NCBI RefSeq assembly: GCF_034190915.1
Contig: NW_026947509.1
Location: forward strand, 30,388,767-30,452,766
Direction: 5' to 3'
Length of the DNA: 64,000 bases
Source: Cavia porcellus
Taxonomy: Eukaryota > Chordata > Mammalia > Rodentia > Caviidae
In this document: positions 45,405 to 56,274 of the stretch, piece after piece
Layout: every line of letters starts with the position of its first letter
Position numbering within the stretch: the stretch's first letter is position 1
The notes under the pieces: model-generated
What the model was told of the DNA's origin: nothing
What the model saw: only the letters and a program-made list of their open reading frames with translations
The model's database searches: none
Position numbers and translations under genes: made by a program

Positions 45405-45557
45405 CTGGCATGGTGGGCCACAGTCATAATCTCAGCACCTGGGAAGCTGAGGCAGGAGGATTGCCATGAGTTTGAGGCCAGCCTGGTTTGCATAGTGAGC
45501 TCAAGACCACTCTGAACTACCTAGTGACTTTGTCTCCAAAACAAACACACACAAATA
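45405..45557 (+). repeat. B1 SINE
   Basis: CTGGCATGGTGGGCCACAGT, CATAATCTCAGCACCTGGGA, GGCAGGAGGATTGCCATGAG and the duplicated GGCCAGCCTGGTTTGCATAG / AGACCACTCTGAACTACCTA blocks are in order. It ends in a CAAAACAAACACACAC tail. Same subtype as 1593-1728, including the unusual GGATTGCCAT block. Confidence 0.88.
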
Positions 45558-45849
45558 TTAATTAATTAAAGTGTCACCAAGCATAGTTCTGAAGAACTGT
45601 GAGGTGTTAATTGCAAAATGGGGGCAGTATCTATACACAGAGTTTGCTTGGGCTCAGAGCTCTTGGCCCTGAGTTCAAGGTTACCAGGTAGACGGTGAGG
45701 AGCACCAAGGGAAAGAAGGAAGGGATCAGCCCATCTGCCTGCTCCTGCTCTGGAAGCTGCTTAGGTCATCTCTACGGCAAACAATGTCGCGATGGAGAAG
45801 TGAAAGAGAGATTTGTGGACTCACGATTTGACGACGATTTTTTTTTTTT
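45558..45849. other. unannotated DNA
   Basis: Short interval, nothing recognised. Confidence 0.4.
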
Positions 45850-46245
45850 AAAGTATAGTGAATGAAGAATTGCTGTGATGATGAAAGCCAGTGAAATTTA
45901 TGGTCACATTACCTAGGGTCAGGAAAATACTAAACCCTGCTTGGCCAGTGTTTTATTATAAAGAAATACTGCCTGTAATTAGTTCCTGGTGAGAAACGTA
46001 CCTATAATACAAGACCCCTCTAAACAGAAACACAAGGCAGGGCTACTGACCGGTGGATGGGAACGTAGTGACCAGGGCTCTAAGGGGCCCAGCTCTGTGC
46101 TTCCCCCAGAGCCACAGCTCCGAGTTTGCAGCTCAGCTTCTGTGGCGATGTCATAAAACCCGACTGCCATGGATAATTAGAGTCAATTGCAAACTTTTTA
46201 ATTACGAAGTTATCCATGAAGAAAATTTAAAATGTGAGTGTGCTT
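45850..46245. promoter_or_regulatory. candidate conserved non-coding element
   Basis: Repeat-free, AT-rich, with CTGCCTGTAATTAGTTCC (45969), GGATAATTAGAGTCAATTGC (46171) and CTTTTTAATTACGAAG (46193). Three separate TAATTA/TAATTR homeodomain cores within 230 bp is a typical enhancer composition. Not testable from a single sequence. Confidence 0.38.
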
Positions 46246-47116
46246 AAGAAGAAAGCGTCATCTGTCCTACAGCCTCATAAGGAGAAGGATAAATTTCTGG
46301 TTTGTGCTCTTTCTGTCTTTGTTTGCACTATTTGTGGCCTGTTGCTTTCTTTTTTTTTTTTTTGCCTTGAAAACATGGCCTTTGTTAATGAATAGTCTCC
46401 CACACCCTGACTCTTCACAGCTGGGTAGCATTTTATTCTGTGGATTTCCTCGATGCTTAATATCTAATCTTCTATTACTGCAGAACAGAGCCCAGCAGAG
46501 GAGCACAGGAGAGCTCAGCTCACTTCCTGCTCTACCCTTCCTCTCTGCTTCCTGGTCCCCAAGCCCATGAGAGGCTGTCCTCTGGGGACTGCGTCTCTTT
46601 GTCAGATCCTGGGAAGTGGCTACCAGCAGGCATGCTCTTTATTGTCTCCTCCAAGATACCACACGGGCTGCGGCAGCCCTTTGCTGCGGTGTGCAGGCTG
46701 CTTCCTTCCTGGGCTTCTAACAGTGAAGCTGTGAACCGTGTCACCCCACTCCCACTCCTCCCTGCTCAAACCACTGATCGTTGAATCCAGGATCAAGTCC
46801 CAAAAGTGAATCACTAAACTAAAAAGCTTCACTAATTTAGAATCTACCCTTTCAAGAGCTGTCATGCACATAATGTAGATCACAATGAACTCCAATTTAA
46901 GAACAGGTTCTTGCCAAGTAAATGAGGTAGAACAAGGAGGAAGAGGAAAACCTTCGAAAGTATGGGGCACCTCTCTTCCACTCCCTCTGTGCTCCCTCTA
47001 GAAAAGCAGTTCTGAGCACCTATGACCTCCCTGAAATCCTTTCATTTGCTCACTGGCATTGAGCAGTGGCCTCCTCTGCCCAGCTCTGAATGGGGTATGA
47101 TACTTTTGAATAAGTG
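46246..47116. other. unannotated DNA
   Basis: No gene seen. A 13-bp T-run lies at about 46351. Confidence 0.4.
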
Positions 47117-47273
47117 TTATGGTTTAGATCTAGGGTGGCCCCAACACCCTCATGTGTATGGAAGGTGACTGGACCAAATCCTCCAAAGCCCATAAGCCAA
47201 AATAAACCACTCCTCCTTTAGATTGTAGGTGTTGGACATTTTATCCCAGCAATGAGAAAGTGACTAAAACAGC
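47117..47273 (+). mobile_element. MaLR-type LTR, internally deleted
   Basis: The 5' end TGTTATGGTTTAGATCTAGG is joined, after a large deletion, to the 3' part CCATAAGCCAAAATAAACCA then CTCCTCCTTTAGATTGTAGG and ending GAGAAAGTGACTAAAACAG. About 157 bp remains of the full length of about 450 bp. Confidence 0.85.
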
Positions 47274-47940
47274 AAGCAAGCCTGGTATTGTTTTCCAGCC
47301 AGTTTTATGCCAGAAACTCCTCCATGGAATTCCGAAAAGGAGCCTCTGTCCAACAACTTCCTCTAGAACACTGAGAAAACACCTCCACTGAGGTCCTGTT
47401 CTGTGTTCTGAAGTCGCTTTTGTTTTGGAGCACATTTCGACTCCACATTTTTTTATTAAAAGAGTATTTTTTATTACAATTCTATCACCTGCCTGAAACC
47501 TGAGGCTCTTTGCCCTAATTAATCCTAATAGTGAATTGTTGTTTTTCTTGCTGAGCTCTCCTGCCAAGGACAGGGGACCCTGGTACCTACCCCATTCTGC
47601 TCCCTCCTCTCTTCCTACCTGAGGAGTTGAGGTGCAGAGTTTCAAAACAATACACCAAGCAGGTTGGGGAAGATTACAAATGCCCAAGAGAAGGAGGATG
47701 GACTGGGCTCCACCCAGCACCAGGATGTGAGCCCTGCTAGCAGGTCTCGCCCAGGGTTGGCAGGATCTGAGGTGGGGACGGCATGAGCTGTGGGGCCTGG
47801 AGACCTGTGGTGAGTGGAGGGACAAGAGGACATCTGTCTGTCGGGCTCCTGAAGCAGCTAATGTGGGAACAACCATCCCACAGCCGAGGAGCATGCTTGC
47901 CTGGAGCCCCAGGACTCTGGTCAGTGTCAAGATGAAGAGA
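47274..47940. other. unannotated DNA with the longest open frame
   Basis: The 235-codon minus frame (47241-47948) spans this interval, but it ends inside the LTR and starts inside the SINE, so it is a mosaic. No domain seen. Treated as chance. Confidence 0.5.
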
Positions 47941-48134
47941 GAAGCCAAGCCTGGTGATGCACATCTGTAATCCCACTAGCAGGCAAGTCTGAAGCCAGCC
48001 TGAGCAACTTGGCAGAGCCTCATTGCAAAATAAACTAAAGAAGCCTGAAGTGTACCTGAGTGATAGAGCACTTGCCTAGTATGTGAAAGCTCCTGGGTTC
48101 AATTCTCTGCACTGTATAATAAAAGAAAAGAAAC
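47941..48134 (+). repeat. B1-dID-like composite SINE
   Basis: B1 head GAAGCCAAGCCTGGTGATGC and ACATCTGTAATCCCACTAGC, a shortened middle with GAAGCCAGCCTGAGCAACTT, linker CATTGCAAAATAAACTAAAG, then the ID half GTGTACCTGAGTGATAGAGC, CTTGCCTAGTATGTGAAAGC and TCCTGGGTTCAATTCTCTGC. Tail is AATAAAAGAAAAGAAA. One of the best-preserved composite copies in the window. Its ID B-box GGTTCAATTC is nearly intact. Confidence 0.92.
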
Positions 48135-49424
48135 AGAGCAGCCCATAGCCTTTCCCACCTATCTTCCTGGGGCCATTGGGTGGCAGAGTTAATGGATGGT
48201 CCACTGGCCTGGGGAAAGGCTGAGTGGCAGACACTTCTTGACAACCCTCAAGGGTTGGTATTCAAGACTGAATTTAATATGACACCAAAAAATGCTCCTG
48301 TCACTCATTTATTGTCTCTGGGAAATGGCTCAAACTGCAAATCTTCCCCAGATAAAGAAGAACATATCTTTATGATGTTTAAACCCACTGAGCCCCAGAC
48401 ACAGAAGAATCCAGTAACCACCAATGTGTCATTCAACCTGGGCACCTTGATCAAAAAGCGCACAGCCTGTCCTGTCCTGAGGAGCTCAGCTGTGTGGTCC
48501 CCCCACCCAGAAGCCTTCAGAGGCCTGGAAATCAGTCCCCTGTGCAGCCCTGGGCTTCCATGGAGAGCCTGCTGGGTCACTAGAGCCCATAAAGGAGGGA
48601 GATTTGCACTCTGCCTTCAGACCTGCCAATCCTCAATTGTCAAAGGCTGCCAGGGGCCACCCTATTTTGGGCCAGCTGGAGCTGGTTCCGGATCCAGGTT
48701 CTGACAATGTTCAGAGCCAGCTGACATTGTTTTCTCTATTCCACATTTGTCAACTGCTTCAATTTTTTTCCATTTAGCAGAATTGGGAATTCAAGGAATG
48801 CATATTCTCTGATTCTCAGGAAATGTTATTTTGACTTACCTAGTGGAAAAGTGCAACTAGGTATAAACTTTCAAGTTCATAATAACAGTTTTTAGAGCTT
48901 TGACGCTTTTCATTATCCCATGATGCTGAGGAATATAATATGATCTGAAGTTTCAAATCTCTCCATGTGCTCTTTCTCTCTGAAAGTGGTTAAGATTTTT
49001 TATTATTGTTATCCATGGAGTTTTGAAATTTCACAAGTGTATGCCAACGTATGCATCATTTTTGTCTTTTGTTTTTATTTTGTTAGTCATTCTTACTGTC
49101 CACAGGACTTGTTTCTATGAAAAGTGGTAATTTTCTCAGCTCAAGAAATTTTCTTCTATTGTTTTCTCCTTTCTACCTTTTTCCATTTGAGACTCTTTAT
49201 TACAAGCATGTTAGGTACCCATAATACCCATATTGTATGCATTCCAGAAGGATCTCCACATATACATTCTTCTTTTAAATACTTCTAGTAAGTTAAAATT
49301 CCCTGCTTCCTACTGGAGTGTCTGTTTAACAGTGAAACTCTATTTGGTAGAAATTTCTTTCTAAAATATTGATTTCTTGGGGTTTAGGACTGGGCTGGAC
49401 AATAGATAATGCTGTGTCTGTGCT
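48135..49424. other. unannotated DNA, AT-rich in its right half
   Basis: A 174-codon plus frame at 48180-48704 has no recognisable domain. The T-rich stretch at 48930-49300 (for instance CAAGAAATTTTCTTCTATTG) has the look of an old inverted LINE but could not be placed. Confidence 0.4.
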
Positions 49425-49482
49425 CCTCATTGTACTTTAGGAGGCCAAGGCAAGAGGATTGTGAGTTTGAGGCCTGCCTAAG
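49425..49482 (+). repeat. B1 fragment cut by an LTR-like element
   Basis: TTGTACTTTAGGAGGCCAAG then GCAAGAGGATTGTGAGTTTG and AGGCCTGCCTAA is the middle of B1. It stops abruptly where the next element begins. Confidence 0.65.
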
Positions 49483-49483
49483 T

Positions 49484-50395
49484 GTTACAGTCAGGGTTTT
49501 CAAGGAAAACAATTTAATAAAGGACACAGAATTTATAGGGTTATTTTATAATAGTCTCCCAAAGAGTCAAATACAAAAGAAGTGTAGGAAATCTGTCCAA
49601 ACACTAAAGACCCAAAGACTCCAGCTGCAGGCCTGGATCCCATAGCAGTGTCCTGCATGAGTCCAGCTGAAGACCTGGAGCCCATGATGATGTCCTCCAC
49701 AGTGAGTCCAACTGGAGGCCTAGAGCCCACAACAATCTCTCATGCGAGTCCATTTCGCAGATCTGTGCTGAGAAGACCCAAAGGTCAGCAATGCAAGCCA
49801 GAAGGTATGTGCCAGCAAGGTGAAGGCTCTGTGCCAGCAGCTGAGGGTTCTAAACTGGCAAGGAAGCAACGCTCAGAGTGAGGAAAAGTACCACAGTCGT
49901 CCACAGCCCAGAAAACAAGGTCCTGAGCTCCTCCAGCACTGAGAACAGCAGAGTTCATATCAGGAAGCCAGCCTGACAACCTTCTCCCGGAGACTGAGCA
50001 GCACCAGCTTCCCCTCTGAAGCCAGGAAGCAATGCTCAAAGTAAGAACCTGAGCTCCTCCAAAGAGAGCCATAGCCATTCTCAGTGATAACACAGTCCCG
50101 AGCTTCTCTGACGATGACAGCCAAGGTCACATCAGAAAAGAAGCTCAACAAGCTCCTCCAGGAGAGCCAATGGCAACAGGAGAACCAAAAATGCCACTTC
50201 TTCCCCTCCAGTTCTCCTTTCTATGTCCCTATCCTCAGGTGGGCCATCCACATCCAGCCCCAGGCTGATTCAGTTCCCCTGGGAGTCACCAATTGTCCCT
50301 ACACCATGCTAGGTTACCTAGTGAGCCCCAGGCCAATCTTGTTTAAAAATCTTCCTCTCAGATCTGCTGGCTCTACCTCAAAATGACACAGATTT
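49484..50395 (-). mobile_element. LTR-like element with internal tandem repeats
   Basis: The left edge GTTACAGTCAGGGTTTTCAA then GGAAAACAATTTAATAAAGG resembles the inverted end of LTR-type repeats (gtcagggttctccagaga). Inside, three imperfect 45-bp units (about 49618-49750) each carry a CCTGGA or CCTAGAGCCCA core. Farther on, CTGAGCTCCTCCA recurs at 49923 and 50048. The right edge is uncertain. Family not identified. Confidence 0.5.
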
Positions 50396-50682
50396 TATCT
50401 GTACCAAAACTGCTTTGTATATAGTAGTATCCCTCTTTTAGTTTTTTTCTTCTCCTGGTCTCCTACTGTCCCTTGAATTCCATTTTCTGCATCTAGGCTC
50501 CTGGGGTCCCTCTTATAGTCCTTGCTGCCCATGGCTGCACATCTGGAGGTCCCCCATGTCTGGGATGCCATTCCATTTCACAGCATCTCCAAGCCCAAAC
50601 CCCGAATCCCTTCATACACAGGATTACTCCCTGTTGGTCTCCAAGCTCACCCCTTTCCAATCTGAAGCTCATTATAATTGTT
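50396..50682. other. unannotated DNA
   Basis: C+T-rich, nothing recognised. Confidence 0.4.
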
Positions 50683-50795
50683 TTGGGAGTCAGAAGCCAG
50701 GGAACCACAGTTATGGTCCCAGCCTTACTATTAATTAGCTGGATAATTCTGGGAAGTACACTTGAGTTTTCTTGGCCTCAATTTCCTGAATCCTT
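50683..50795 (+). repeat. MIR fragment
   Basis: GGGAGTCAGAAGCCAGGGAA, GGTCCCAGCCTTACTATTAA, TTAGCTGGATAATTCTGGGA and TTTCTTGGCCTCAATTTCCT follow the MIR core and 3' half in order (gagtcagactgcctgggtt..ttactagctgtgtgacc..cctcagtttcct). One of the clearest MIR copies here. Confidence 0.82.
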
Positions 50796-51371
50796 GTACT
50801 TCCCAAACACCAATCAGTGCATCAGCGCCAGTCAACAAAAGAGATTTTATGATTTCGTAGTTAAACGAATCCTTGGAGACAAGAAGGTATGTGTGCGTAA
50901 TTATAAATGCTGGTCTGGGGAAATTTCAGCTCTTCACTTTGATGTTATAACATTGCAGTGCAATTTCGTCTGAGAGTGGGATAGAATGTGGTCATTACTG
51001 AAATTATCATCATAAAAAGCAAGGTCTGATTTTTTCTCGTCTATGAGTAAGATGTGAGGATAGAGATGTGTCTACATGAGAAAATAAGATGTTGGTGAAT
51101 TTATTGTTGCTGTCTTCTCCACAGTTCTCTTAGTTGTCTCTTAAAATTCAAAATCTAGGAAGCAACGGATTAAAGACAGAGTTGTTTGACCATCACTATG
51201 AAATTAATATTCTTATCCGAAGACAATTTCTGCAATGGTATGTAAAATCTTCTTTTATGTTCATATATAATGAAGCCTTCAAATTTTAATACAATACAGT
51301 AGTTGATTTGATCTTTTGCGAAAAATGATATATATTCATTTTTGAAGCAAAAAGCTCAGAAGTTTTTCTTT
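50796..51371. other. unannotated AT-rich DNA
   Basis: No repeat or gene recognised. Confidence 0.4.
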
Positions 51372-51520
51372 TTGTTATGGCTGTGACTGAAAAACGAATG
51401 TCCTCTGAGAGGCTCGAGTGCTTCCAGGTGGGCTTCTGGGAGGTGATTGGACCATGAGGCACTAAGGTGATGATAGCCCAGCCCACTGAGGAGCTCCCAC
51501 CGCCTGGACAGAGGAATCCA
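51372..51520 (+). mobile_element. MaLR-type LTR, 5' part only
   Basis: TGTTATGGCTGTGACTGAAA, AATGTCCTCTGAGAGGCTCG and GGAGGTGATTGGACCATGAG match the first third of the local MaLR LTR family. The rest is missing. A mariner relic follows directly. Confidence 0.65.
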
Positions 51521-51539
51521 ACCTCTAGGGTAGAGAGCA

Positions 51540-51930
51540 GCTACTATTGTGGCTGCCTCGATGGCCTGAAATGATCCAGAATGTTAACTTTTACCGTGAC
51601 TTTGACTTTGAAGAAGAGCCGGCAGTCACACAGCATCAGGTCCGTGAATGAGGTGGACTAGGACACCATCGTGTTTTCATGAACTGCCTTCAGGTTGGGA
51701 AGTGCTTGGCAATGACATTAACCATTGTTGGCCACATCTCAGAAGGACACTCAGGAAAGGGAACTCCCAGAGCTATTTCGAAGGTAGCAAGAATGATGAG
51801 ATAAGGCTGCTGGGAGCAGGGAAGGGGAGCATTTTGAGGTGGATTCAAGGCAATGTATCTTTGAGTGTGATAATTTTTAATGTAAACATTCCCCATATAT
51901 TAAAAATCACTTTTCCTATGTGAAGGTATA
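51540..51930 (-). pseudogene. mariner-type transposase relic (copy 3)
   Basis: The minus strand at 51603-51637 keeps the LCD motif and downstream leucine, phenylalanine and lysine spacing of the third-aspartate block, but the FW pair has changed. The sequence aligns with copy 1 over most of its length (GGTGGAC/GGTGGAT, CACATCTCAGAAGGACA, GGGGAGCATTTTGAGGTGG). The right end CCCCATATATTAAAAATCAC parallels CACCATATATTTCAATCAC of copy 1. Not functional. Confidence 0.75.
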
Positions 51931-52839
51931 ATATAGATTTTACTGATACGTTGGGTGGAAATGAAATGTAGAAGAAGAAATGTCATAAACTCAACATATG
52001 AATTTTTTGGTGAACTTTGTGGGCCGCTGTTCTAGAATGTTCCTTGGTTATCCCAAACCCTCGCTGGTCGTCCAGATTCTTCCCCTCCTCTTCATCCTCT
52101 CTCTCCCTCTCCACCATCCAGGGCAGCTTCCCTGGCTCACAGTGCCATGGAGATTCTTCCATCCCACTATCTTCCCAAGAAGCGGCTGGCACCTCACTCC
52201 CTCCCAGGGCACCGCTCACAGTCTGAGGTCTCTGTTCCCAAATCCCCTGCCAGCCCTTCGTGGTAGGTGGCTTCTCAGAAGGAGCCCTCCTGCCTGCGAG
52301 GTATTTTCCTTTCTTTGTTTCTGCCTCATTATACACTAACTATCTTGGCTCTTCAGACAGCTGGAATCCCGTTCTGAAGCTGTAAGAAGAGAAGGAACCA
52401 GGGTGTGTTTATTCTCCAGGTAGCTGTCACCAGGCGGGACAGATTCCCAGCATGACTCCCTCTCGCATGGCTCTGCTAGGTGGAGACGAACGAGCCCTGG
52501 CAGGTCCCTCTGGCTCCCTCCCAGAAGGAGCTGGAGAAAACGATTTCATGATTCAGTTCCAGTTGACTTCAACATCTTGTTTTTAAACTAGTTGAGAGAG
52601 GTGTGCGAGCTGAGAAAGAGACAGATGTGACGCTGAGTAATTGTAACATTTCCAAAATAGAAGGAAAGGCTCTGGGTCTTCAGTAGAGGCTACATGGTGT
52701 GGGGCTGGAGTGACCTGTGGGGGTCCCACACGCTGACCATCTCTTGGGTCCCCGTCAGTCATCCAAGCCACCCCTCTGTAGACAGCTGCTGCGCTTACCC
52801 CCTCCAGCAGCTACTCTTTTGGCTTCCAGACCACCCTGC
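51931..52839. other. unannotated DNA
   Basis: Contains a pyrimidine-rich stretch (52075-52140). No gene supported by the overlapping frames. Confidence 0.4.
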
Positions 52840-53035
52840 TCTGGCTTGAGTGTGTCCTCCAAAGATGTGGGGAACTTAGTCCCTGGTGTGGAGATGTTTG
52901 GAGGTGAAGCCACATGGCAGATCCTTAGGTGACATGAGGATAATGGGATGCTAGTCTCTCTCTTTGGCTTCCTGTTTCTGTCCATGAGCTCTTCCTCCCG
53001 CACTCTTCCCTGCCATAATGAGATCTAGAATGTAC
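52840..53035 (+). mobile_element. MaLR/MLT-type LTR fragment
   Basis: GGCTTGAGTGTGTCCTCCAA, GTGGGGAACTTAGTCCCTGG, GTGGAGATGTTTGGAGGTGA and CTTTGGCTTCCTGTTTCTGT keep the MaLR 5' to middle order. The 3' third is missing. Confidence 0.68.
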
Positions 53036-53324
53036 AGGAGTCTTCTGGGTCATACATGCCAGAGACCAGGGCGGTGGGGGGCAGAGGGCATAGGCAGGGT
53101 CAGCACACACTCCAGCTCCTGCTCACACATGCATGCACCTGTTGTTGAGGGAGCTCATGCCTTGGTCCCCCACTCCACCAGGCTGAGGTCTCTTCCAGCT
53201 GGCACACGGTTTGTCTTCCCGGAAAGCCAAAGGCAGCTCCTGTCCACTTAGCAAGGTGCCTACACTCCTCCAGGACTGCCCTTCCTTCCCCTGTGGTGGT
53301 TTCCTTGACTGTTGCTGTCCCCTT
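53036..53324. other. unannotated DNA
   Basis: Nothing recognised. Confidence 0.4.
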
Positions 53325-53405
53325 TTAGGAGACTGAAAGCTCCTTACGTCAGGATGGAGTCTTCATATTCTGTCTCACCAGATAGCTGGTCACTCCATGA
53401 TTATC
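53325..53405 (+). repeat. L2-like LINE 3' fragment
   Basis: TTAGGAGACTGAAAGCTCCT, ACGTCAGGATGGAGTCTTCA and TTCTGTCTCACCAG resemble the L2 3' end (agactgtaagctcc.tgagggcagggact.tgtct). Short and diverged. Confidence 0.45.
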
Positions 53406-53789
53406 AGGCAAAAATCTAGACTAAAATGTACTACCACAATACGTTGGGAGGTTTTTGTTTTATGTTTTACCCCTTTGTTTCCTATCCATCACATTCCAAT
53501 CAGAATGAAAAGAAAGAAAATTATACAATATTTTATAACCCTTCTCCCCAGAGCAGGCGTCTAGATCCTTGTACATTTATGAGCTATAGAACTTCCCTGT
53601 GCCTCCCACATTCCCAAGCCCCTGTGACTGAGTGGACACAGAATCAGTTCTGGGTGGTGGGCTGTGGTCAGAGTGGCCCTGGGTCATTTTGGCAACACCC
53701 ATGAGCCATTGTGCTGGTCTCATGGCCAACGTCACCCAGGAGCTTTGAAAAAGGACACTAGCCTGGGCTGAGGGATGGCACAGACCAAA
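53406..53789. other. unannotated DNA
   Basis: Nothing recognised. Confidence 0.4.
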
Positions 53790-53860
53790 GCCCCTTAGAC
53801 CCTTACTGGCCAGGTGACCTGGGCAAGAAGTAAACCTCGTTATGGCCCCTGAGATGCCTT
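53790..53860 (+). repeat. MIR core fragment
   Basis: CCCTTACTGGCCAGGTGACC then TGGGCAAGAAGTAAACCTC matches the MIR core (acttactggctgtgtgacctt gggcaagttact). Confidence 0.6.
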
Positions 53861-53957
53861 GATTTGTTACCTCCTTTGTCCCCCATGAGAAATACATGGA
53901 ACAGCCACTCATCTATGAAACGCACGATTGACTAGCTTGTCTCTAATTCCTTGCTAG

Positions 53958-54165
53958 CTCTTCGGGCTGAGCTGTGTCCCCCACAACCCACATGTTGAGG
54001 CCCTAACCCCCAGAACCCTCAGAGTGTGACCCTGTTTGGGATACAGCATTAAGTGAGGTCATGAAGGTTAAATGAGGTGACCACAGTGTGGCCACCGTCT
54101 ACAAGGGACAGAGGCCTAAGCAGACACCAATCCTGCCATTGCTGCCCGCCTGTGACAAATAAAAT
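53958..54165 (+). mobile_element. MaLR/MLT-type LTR fragment
   Basis: GGGCTGAGCTGTGTCCCCCA, CATGTTGAGGCCCTAACCCC, AGAGTGTGACCCTGTTTGGG and AAGTGAGGTCATGAAGG are the 5' third of an MLT1-type LTR. GCCACCGTCTACAAGGGACA (54092) matches the gccgccatctacaag block. The 3' end is lost. Confidence 0.75.
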
Positions 54166-55034
54166 TCTGCCACGCGAGCTGCCCAACCTATGGACCTTCA
54201 TCCCAGCAGAAGACCGATACGTTAGCCCTCTTACTCTAAATTTGATCTTGGGTGTGCACAACCAGAGCAGAAAGTCTTTGAAGAAGACTCACAAAATAGG
54301 GGGAGAAATGACATGGTCTCCTCCTTTTAAGGGGTTCTTTATTAGCAATAGAATAAAACATTCACAAGAGCAGATCCTATTTTTTCTTTCTAGGCAAAAT
54401 TTGACTTTGCTAGCATTTCAGTGGAGAATTTATAATGGAATTTCAGAGAGGGTACATCTCTCATGGGAAGAAACACACTTTCTCTGGGGGTGTGCCCTTG
54501 GGGGGTGACCAGAATTCAGCCCTACAAAATTTATACACATGGGTTGCATTTATTATGATTTGCTCACTATCCTGAATCTTCCTGTATACCCACATGAGAC
54601 TGAGATTCAAAGTCAAGATTTGCAGGAGGAACTGGGGGCAAATCAGACCAAAGGGCGCTTGTGGAGCAGCGGGCTGATGGCAGCCTGAATGCAGGGGTAG
54701 AGAGGTCAGGAATGACTACCACAGACAAAAGCTGCGAGCTGGCTGGCAGATGCTGAGTAACTACCTCTGCTCCGCTCTTCCTCCCACATCCTGCACACGC
54801 CCTGCCGCCCTGCTCATCATTCAGGGCACCTGGCTACATGAGTCTGCCCATGACTCAAGATTCTCTGTAACCGCTGAGCAGCCGCTGGGACTGAACCAGC
54901 GGGACCACACATCAGCATCACTCCTGGGGTCTGTCTCCAAAGTCTAGCCCAGTGGTTCACCGCTTTGCTCACTGGTTTCTTGCTCTTTGATGTCTTGTTT
55001 CCTCCTTTATTCCTCTTGTAGTTCTCTCCCTATC
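54166..55034. other. unannotated DNA
   Basis: No gene or repeat supported. A 143-codon plus frame begins in the LTR and has no domain. Confidence 0.4.
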
Positions 55035-55425
55035 CCCTTGTGGTGGTTCTAACTGCATCTCCTTAAGTCCTAACCCCAGCAGGCTGTGGATGTGACATTA
55101 TTGGGAAGTCATTTTTCGGATGAAGATGAGGTTGTGCTGCATTGGTGTGGAGTCCAGAGACACAGGAGGGGCCTCTTCCAGGGAAGATGGCCTGTGATAT
55201 TGGAGGCAGAGACCAGAGCAAGTGATACCAGGATTCCAAGCCACTGGCAGGAGCCAACAGAAGCTATATGAGGGCACTTTCTCCAGAGCCTCTGAGGGAA
55301 GTGGACCTCGGGGGACCATCAGTTCTGACTTCTGCCCTCCAGGCTCTGAAAAAATACACTGATTTTGTTTAAATCACTCTGTTGGTGGCCATTGCTTACC
55401 ACAGCCCCAGGAAACTGATATAAAC
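55035..55425 (+). mobile_element. MaLR/MLT-type solo LTR, near full length
   Basis: It starts CTTGTGGTGGTTCTAACTGC then TCCTTAAGTCCTAACCCCAG, with TGTGACATTATTGGGAAGTC, CACTGGCAGGAGCCAACAGA and GACTTCTGCCCTCCAGGCTC inside. It ends TTTTGTTTAAATCACTCTGT and CCAGGAAACTGATATAAA. Overall order fits MLT1/MST LTRs. Confidence 0.8.
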
Positions 55426-56274
55426 TTTTCTTCCCTTCAGTTCCTTCTGGTGATAAGGAAGAATTTAGCATCAGCGGTGCCAACAGGTACAGATAAAGAA
55501 AAAAAAAAAAAAGACACAGACACAACAATAAATGGAGGGTGTATGATGTGGAATGCTATGAAAACCCAATTTTTTCTCTCACCAAAGGGACATAACACTG
55601 TATAGTTAATCTTACATGGAATTATTCTGACAAAGTGACTTCTCCATGATATACTGCATTCTATATTGGAAAGAGAAATGTACGTTTTGCTTGCCATTGG
55701 CCAAAACCAACTTTGAAAAAGTTCCACTTATTCTAGCCTCTTTTTCTCTTAGCACTCTCAGACTTGTGACAACATTGAAACGACACCTCCAGGAATAAAT
55801 CCTGCATTTATCCTCCCAGATACCCACCCTGTTGAAATCGTGCCTCGGAACCGTGTTCTCCAGGGGGGAGTGGTTTCCTCCCATTTGGCCTCTGTGTCTG
55901 AGTGGGGCCAAGATTCAAAGTCCGGAGTCGCAGGACGGAGTCACACTATCCATTCGCTGAAAGGAGGTAGAAGGTGATAATTTGTTGGAAAGCAAAACAG
56001 AACTTTTTTCAACTTCCCATTCATGTGGGAGCTGAGGAACTATGAGAAAACAGATGTTTATGTTTTCTTTCCTACTTTATGTGCTTTCTATCGTCCCCAA
56101 GCTGTATCACACCAAGCCCTGGGCAAGTGGCCTTGGGAACTGAAACGGTTCTGGAAAGAGAAGGGCCCAGACACTGTGGTACACATGTTGTGCTAAATCA
56201 GCGTCCCTCCAACATGAAACTCTTAATTGCCTTCATGAAATAGCTTTCATCTTTTGAAAATCTTTGCAGTACAA
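55426..56274. other. unannotated DNA
   Basis: An A-run lies at 55499-55513. No gene supported. Confidence 0.4.

Noticed and set aside
47241..47948. 235-codon minus-strand open frame, the longest seen
   Set aside because: It runs from a B1-dID SINE into a MaLR LTR, so it is a mosaic of repeats and unique DNA with no domain.
48180..48704. 174-codon plus-strand open frame
   Set aside because: No known motif and no paralogue or context to support it.
48930..49300. Inverted LINE segment
   Set aside because: T-rich texture suggests it, but no landmark could be placed with confidence.
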